Shown: piece after piece, positions 31,081 to 32,720 of the stretch
Numbering within the stretch: the stretch's first letter is position 1
How the letters are laid out: each line of letters starts with the position of its first letter
From: Candidatus Aminicenantota bacterium
Lineage (GTDB): Bacteria > Acidobacteriota > Aminicenantia > Aminicenantales > Saccharicenantaceae
Assembly: GCA_014359965.1 (NCBI GenBank)
Contig: JACIYK010000003.1
Span: 1-32,720 of the forward strand
Direction: 5' to 3'
Length of the DNA stretch: 32,720 bases
The notes under the pieces: generated by a model
Databases searched by the model: none
What the model was told of the DNA's origin: nothing
Seen by the model: only the letters and a program-made list of their open reading frames with translations
Translations under genes and position numbers: made by a program

Positions 31081-32414
31081 TATTTCCCTCCCTGCGGGAT
31101 TAATTTACCCACGGTCTTGTTGAGTTCGTGGAAATATTTTTTAGCTACAGCCGGAATTTCTTCTCTTTTTACCGAAGAATAGCGGTCAACGATGTCGAAC
31201 AGGTTTTCGTAGTTTCCGGACAGAACTTCCGCCGCACCGATAAGGTTGGCTTTGCCAGAATTGGTCTGCAGGCCAAAGTAGAAATCGCTGCGGACGATGT
31301 TCAGCGCTTTCTGGTATTCCTGTTCAGTTATTCCCTGTTCAATGATTTTGTTTAACTCTTCATCTACGATTTTTTCAATGCGGTCCAGGTCAGCTCCGGG
31401 TCTGGGTTTAACGATGATGGAGAAAAGAAAGGGATCTATTTTTTCTTCAATTCCGCCGTAGACGTTTATGGCTATCTGTTCCTCTCTAACCAGCCGGCGG
31501 TAAAGACGGCTGCTTTCACCCTGAAGCAGGGGCTTCTCCAGGAGCGACAGCACGAAGAAATCTGGGTCCGTGCATTTTGGGCCGTGGTAGACAACCATAA
31601 AAGATGGGGTCTGGGCTTCTTTCTTGATTACCACTTCTTTTCGTCCGAGCTGTGGTGGTTCGACAGTGGTTATCGGTGGCGGTGGGGTCTGGGCTGGAAT
31701 TGGGCTGTAGTATTTCTTGATGAGCTCCATCAATCTGGCGGTCTCAAAATCTCCCACCACTACCAGGATGGCGTTGTTAGGCGCATAGTAGGTTCGGTAA
31801 TACTGTATAACTTCATCTCGGCGCCAGCTCAGAATGTCGCTCATCCAGCCGATGACGTCCCAGTGGTAAGGATGAGCCATGATGGCTGTGGCCCGCACGT
31901 TTTCGTACAGGATGGCCTCGTTGTTGTTCTCCACACTCATCCGGCGCTCGGAAGCCACCACACCTCTTTCTGATTCAAAAACCTGAGGGTCAAAAATTAA
32001 TCCCTGCATCCGGTCAGCTTCCAGCTCCACCATTTTTTCCAGGGCCTGGCTGGGAAACCAGTCGGTATAGGCTGTAAAATCATCGCCGGTATAGGCGTTG
32101 TTAGCCCCGCCGTAAAATTCCATGATGCGGTCAAATTCCCCTGGACCAAATTTCTGGGTGCCGTTAAACATCATGTGCTCTATGAAATGGGAGACGCCGG
32201 TCAGTCCAGGACGTTCGTTGCGAGAGCCAACTTTGAAAAAGGTGTAGTAAGAAATGTTGGGTATCTTGTGGTCTTCGTAGAGAATGACTTTAAGCCCGTT
32301 GTCCAGCTTAAAAACCTTGATGTCTTCTTTCTTGAAAGCTCCTTCACTCATGGTCGTAATAACCAGCAAAAAGATGAGAATTAAAAAAAAGCTCAGCCCG
32401 GTTTTTCTGGGCAT
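31080..32414 (-). CDS. M16 zinc peptidase, catalytic subunit
   Basis: The 444-residue protein starts with a signal peptide (LSFFLILIFLLVITTMSEGA). The inverted zinc motif HFIEH is at 76-80 and the third ligand is E156 in VVASERRM, at the spacing expected for M16 (75 residues after H80). The C-terminal half is the usual second M16 domain. The start used is the ATG at 32414, preceded by GGGAGG; a longer frame begins at 32438 but that ATG has no such site. It is the first gene of a two-gene operon with the non-catalytic subunit and follows a strong promoter. The complex should degrade peptides or leader sequences in the periplasm. Confidence 0.92.
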   Translation of the reverse strand: MPRKTGLSFFLILIFLLVITTMSEGAFKKEDIKVFKLDNGLKVILYEDHKIPNISYYTFFKVGSRNERPGLTGVSHFIEHMMFNGTQKFGPGEFDRIMEFYGGANNAYTGDDFTAYTDWFPSQALEKMVELEADRMQGLIFDPQVFESERGVVASERRMSVENNNEAILYENVRATAIMAHPYHWDVIGWMSDILSWRRDEVIQYYRTYYAPNNAILVVVGDFETARLMELIKKYYSPIPAQTPPPPITTVEPPQLGRKEVVIKKEAQTPSFMVVYHGPKCTDPDFFVLSLLEKPLLQGESSRLYRRLVREEQIAINVYGGIEEKIDPFLFSIIVKPRPGADLDRIEKIVDEELNKIIEQGITEQEYQKALNIVRSDFYFGLQTNSGKANLIGAAEVLSGNYENLFDIVDRYSSVKREEIPAVAKKYFHELNKTVGKLIPQGGK

Positions 32415-32497
32415 GGAAACACCTCCCTTTATGTTCATTAGATATCCGTTTATCGGAATAACTTTTCTCCGCGATTAATTGCCCGTTCACTCTGTCT

Positions 32498-32526
32498 ATC
32501 ATAATAGGGGGCCAGATGTTAGTCAA
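32498..32526 (-). promoter_or_regulatory. Promoter of the M16 operon
   Basis: On the minus strand TTGACT (32521-32526), a 17-bp spacer and TATGAT (32498-32503) each differ by one base from consensus. The -35 overlaps the stop codon of the upstream AraC-family gene. Confidence 0.65.
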
Positions 32527-32720
32527 GAACTTTGCTGGTTTAGCTTTCTGAAGGAAGAAGCGGGAGTGTCAAAAATCTGGTGAAATAATTTAGAAAAATA
32601 GAGCGGCTCGTAGCCGGCTTCCAGAGCGATGGACTTTATGGGCTTATCGGTGGAGATGATTTGCCAGAGCGCCGAGCAGCATTTCATCTTGGCTATATAG
32701 CTCTGTAATGAAACTCCAGA
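32523..32720 (-). CDS. AraC-family transcriptional regulator, C-terminal part
   Basis: The last 65 codons of a gene running off the right edge of the window are readable. The translation contains SYIAKMKCCSALWQII, KPIKSIALEAGYEPLYFSK and LFHQIFDTPASSFRKL, which are the two helix-turn-helix motifs of the AraC/XylS DNA-binding domain in the proper order. The stop TGA is at 32523-32525. The N-terminal sensor part is missing because of the window edge and there is no sign of a break. It is transcribed in the same direction as the M16 pair and lies directly upstream of it, so it might regulate or be co-transcribed with it. Confidence 0.85.
   Translation of the reverse strand, partial: SGVSLQSYIAKMKCCSALWQIISTDKPIKSIALEAGYEPLYFSKLFHQIFDTPASSFRKLNQQSS

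Noticed and set aside
1-32720. CRISPR arrays, tRNA or rRNA genes, insertion sequences, phage genes
   Set aside because: No regularly spaced repeats, no tRNA-like cloverleaf, no rRNA core sequence and no transposase, integrase or phage protein was recognised on either strand.

Overview
The window looks like chromosomal DNA from an uncultured, probably anaerobic, Gram-negative bacterium. An outer membrane is implied by the signal-peptide proteins, the predicted outer-membrane beta-barrel and the chaperone/pilus-like cluster. Anaerobic metabolism is suggested by an aldehyde:ferredoxin oxidoreductase-family protein and a dehydratase/lyase set like those of fermenting anaerobes. The mix would suit an Aminicenantes/Acidobacteriota-like lineage, but this is a guess from gene content and no marker gene proves it. 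No rRNA, tRNA, CRISPR array, IS element or phage gene was recognised.

Left part (1-14884), mainly housekeeping. A leftward thiamine operon thiM-thiE-thiL sits behind a TPP riboswitch whose leader can fold into a Shine-Dalgarno-sequestering hairpin. Next, rightward, are a secreted protein of unknown function and a pair of inositol-phosphate-type genes (a CTP:inositol-1-phosphate cytidylyltransferase-like enzyme and a CDP-alcohol phosphotransferase carrying a degenerate nucleotidyltransferase-like N-terminus). A leftward operon truD-rluB-ispD, a bacterioferritin, a leftward pyrE / Maf-RlmD fusion pair, a polyprenol-phosphate mannosyltransferase (possibly leaderless) and a sigma-54 activator with a degenerate receiver follow.

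Centre (14885-20968), the most unusual part: a six-gene secreted-fibre-like cluster. It has four small exported beta-sandwich proteins (S1-S4 here), of which S1/S2 and S2/S3/S4 share motifs, a PapD-like periplasmic chaperone, and a large outer-membrane beta-barrel with two C-terminal SdrD-B-like domains where a classical usher would be expected. S1 is preceded by an exact match to the sigma-54 -24/-12 consensus, two 17-bp direct repeats about 100 and 190 bp upstream, and an IHF-consensus site. S2 has its own sigma-70-type promoter and is followed by a 16-bp-stem terminator. A second sigma-70-type promoter directly after that terminator would drive the chaperone, S3, S4 and barrel genes. The cluster therefore reads as three differently regulated transcription units, next to the gene of a likely regulator.

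Right part (20969-32720), metabolism and proteolysis. It holds an AOR-family enzyme with its own promoter, a small overlapping membrane protein, a leftward unit with a small helical protein and an MFS transporter, and divergent from it a rightward set: an isocitrate-lyase/PEP-mutase-family lyase, LeuC/LeuD-type dehydratase subunits and a GltS-type carrier. This set resembles the dimethylmalate branch of nicotinate fermentation or another short branched hydroxy-diacid pathway. The end carries a leftward pair of exported M16 peptidases (one catalytic, one with the zinc site lost) behind a strong promoter, and the C-terminal fragment of an AraC-family regulator cut by the window edge.
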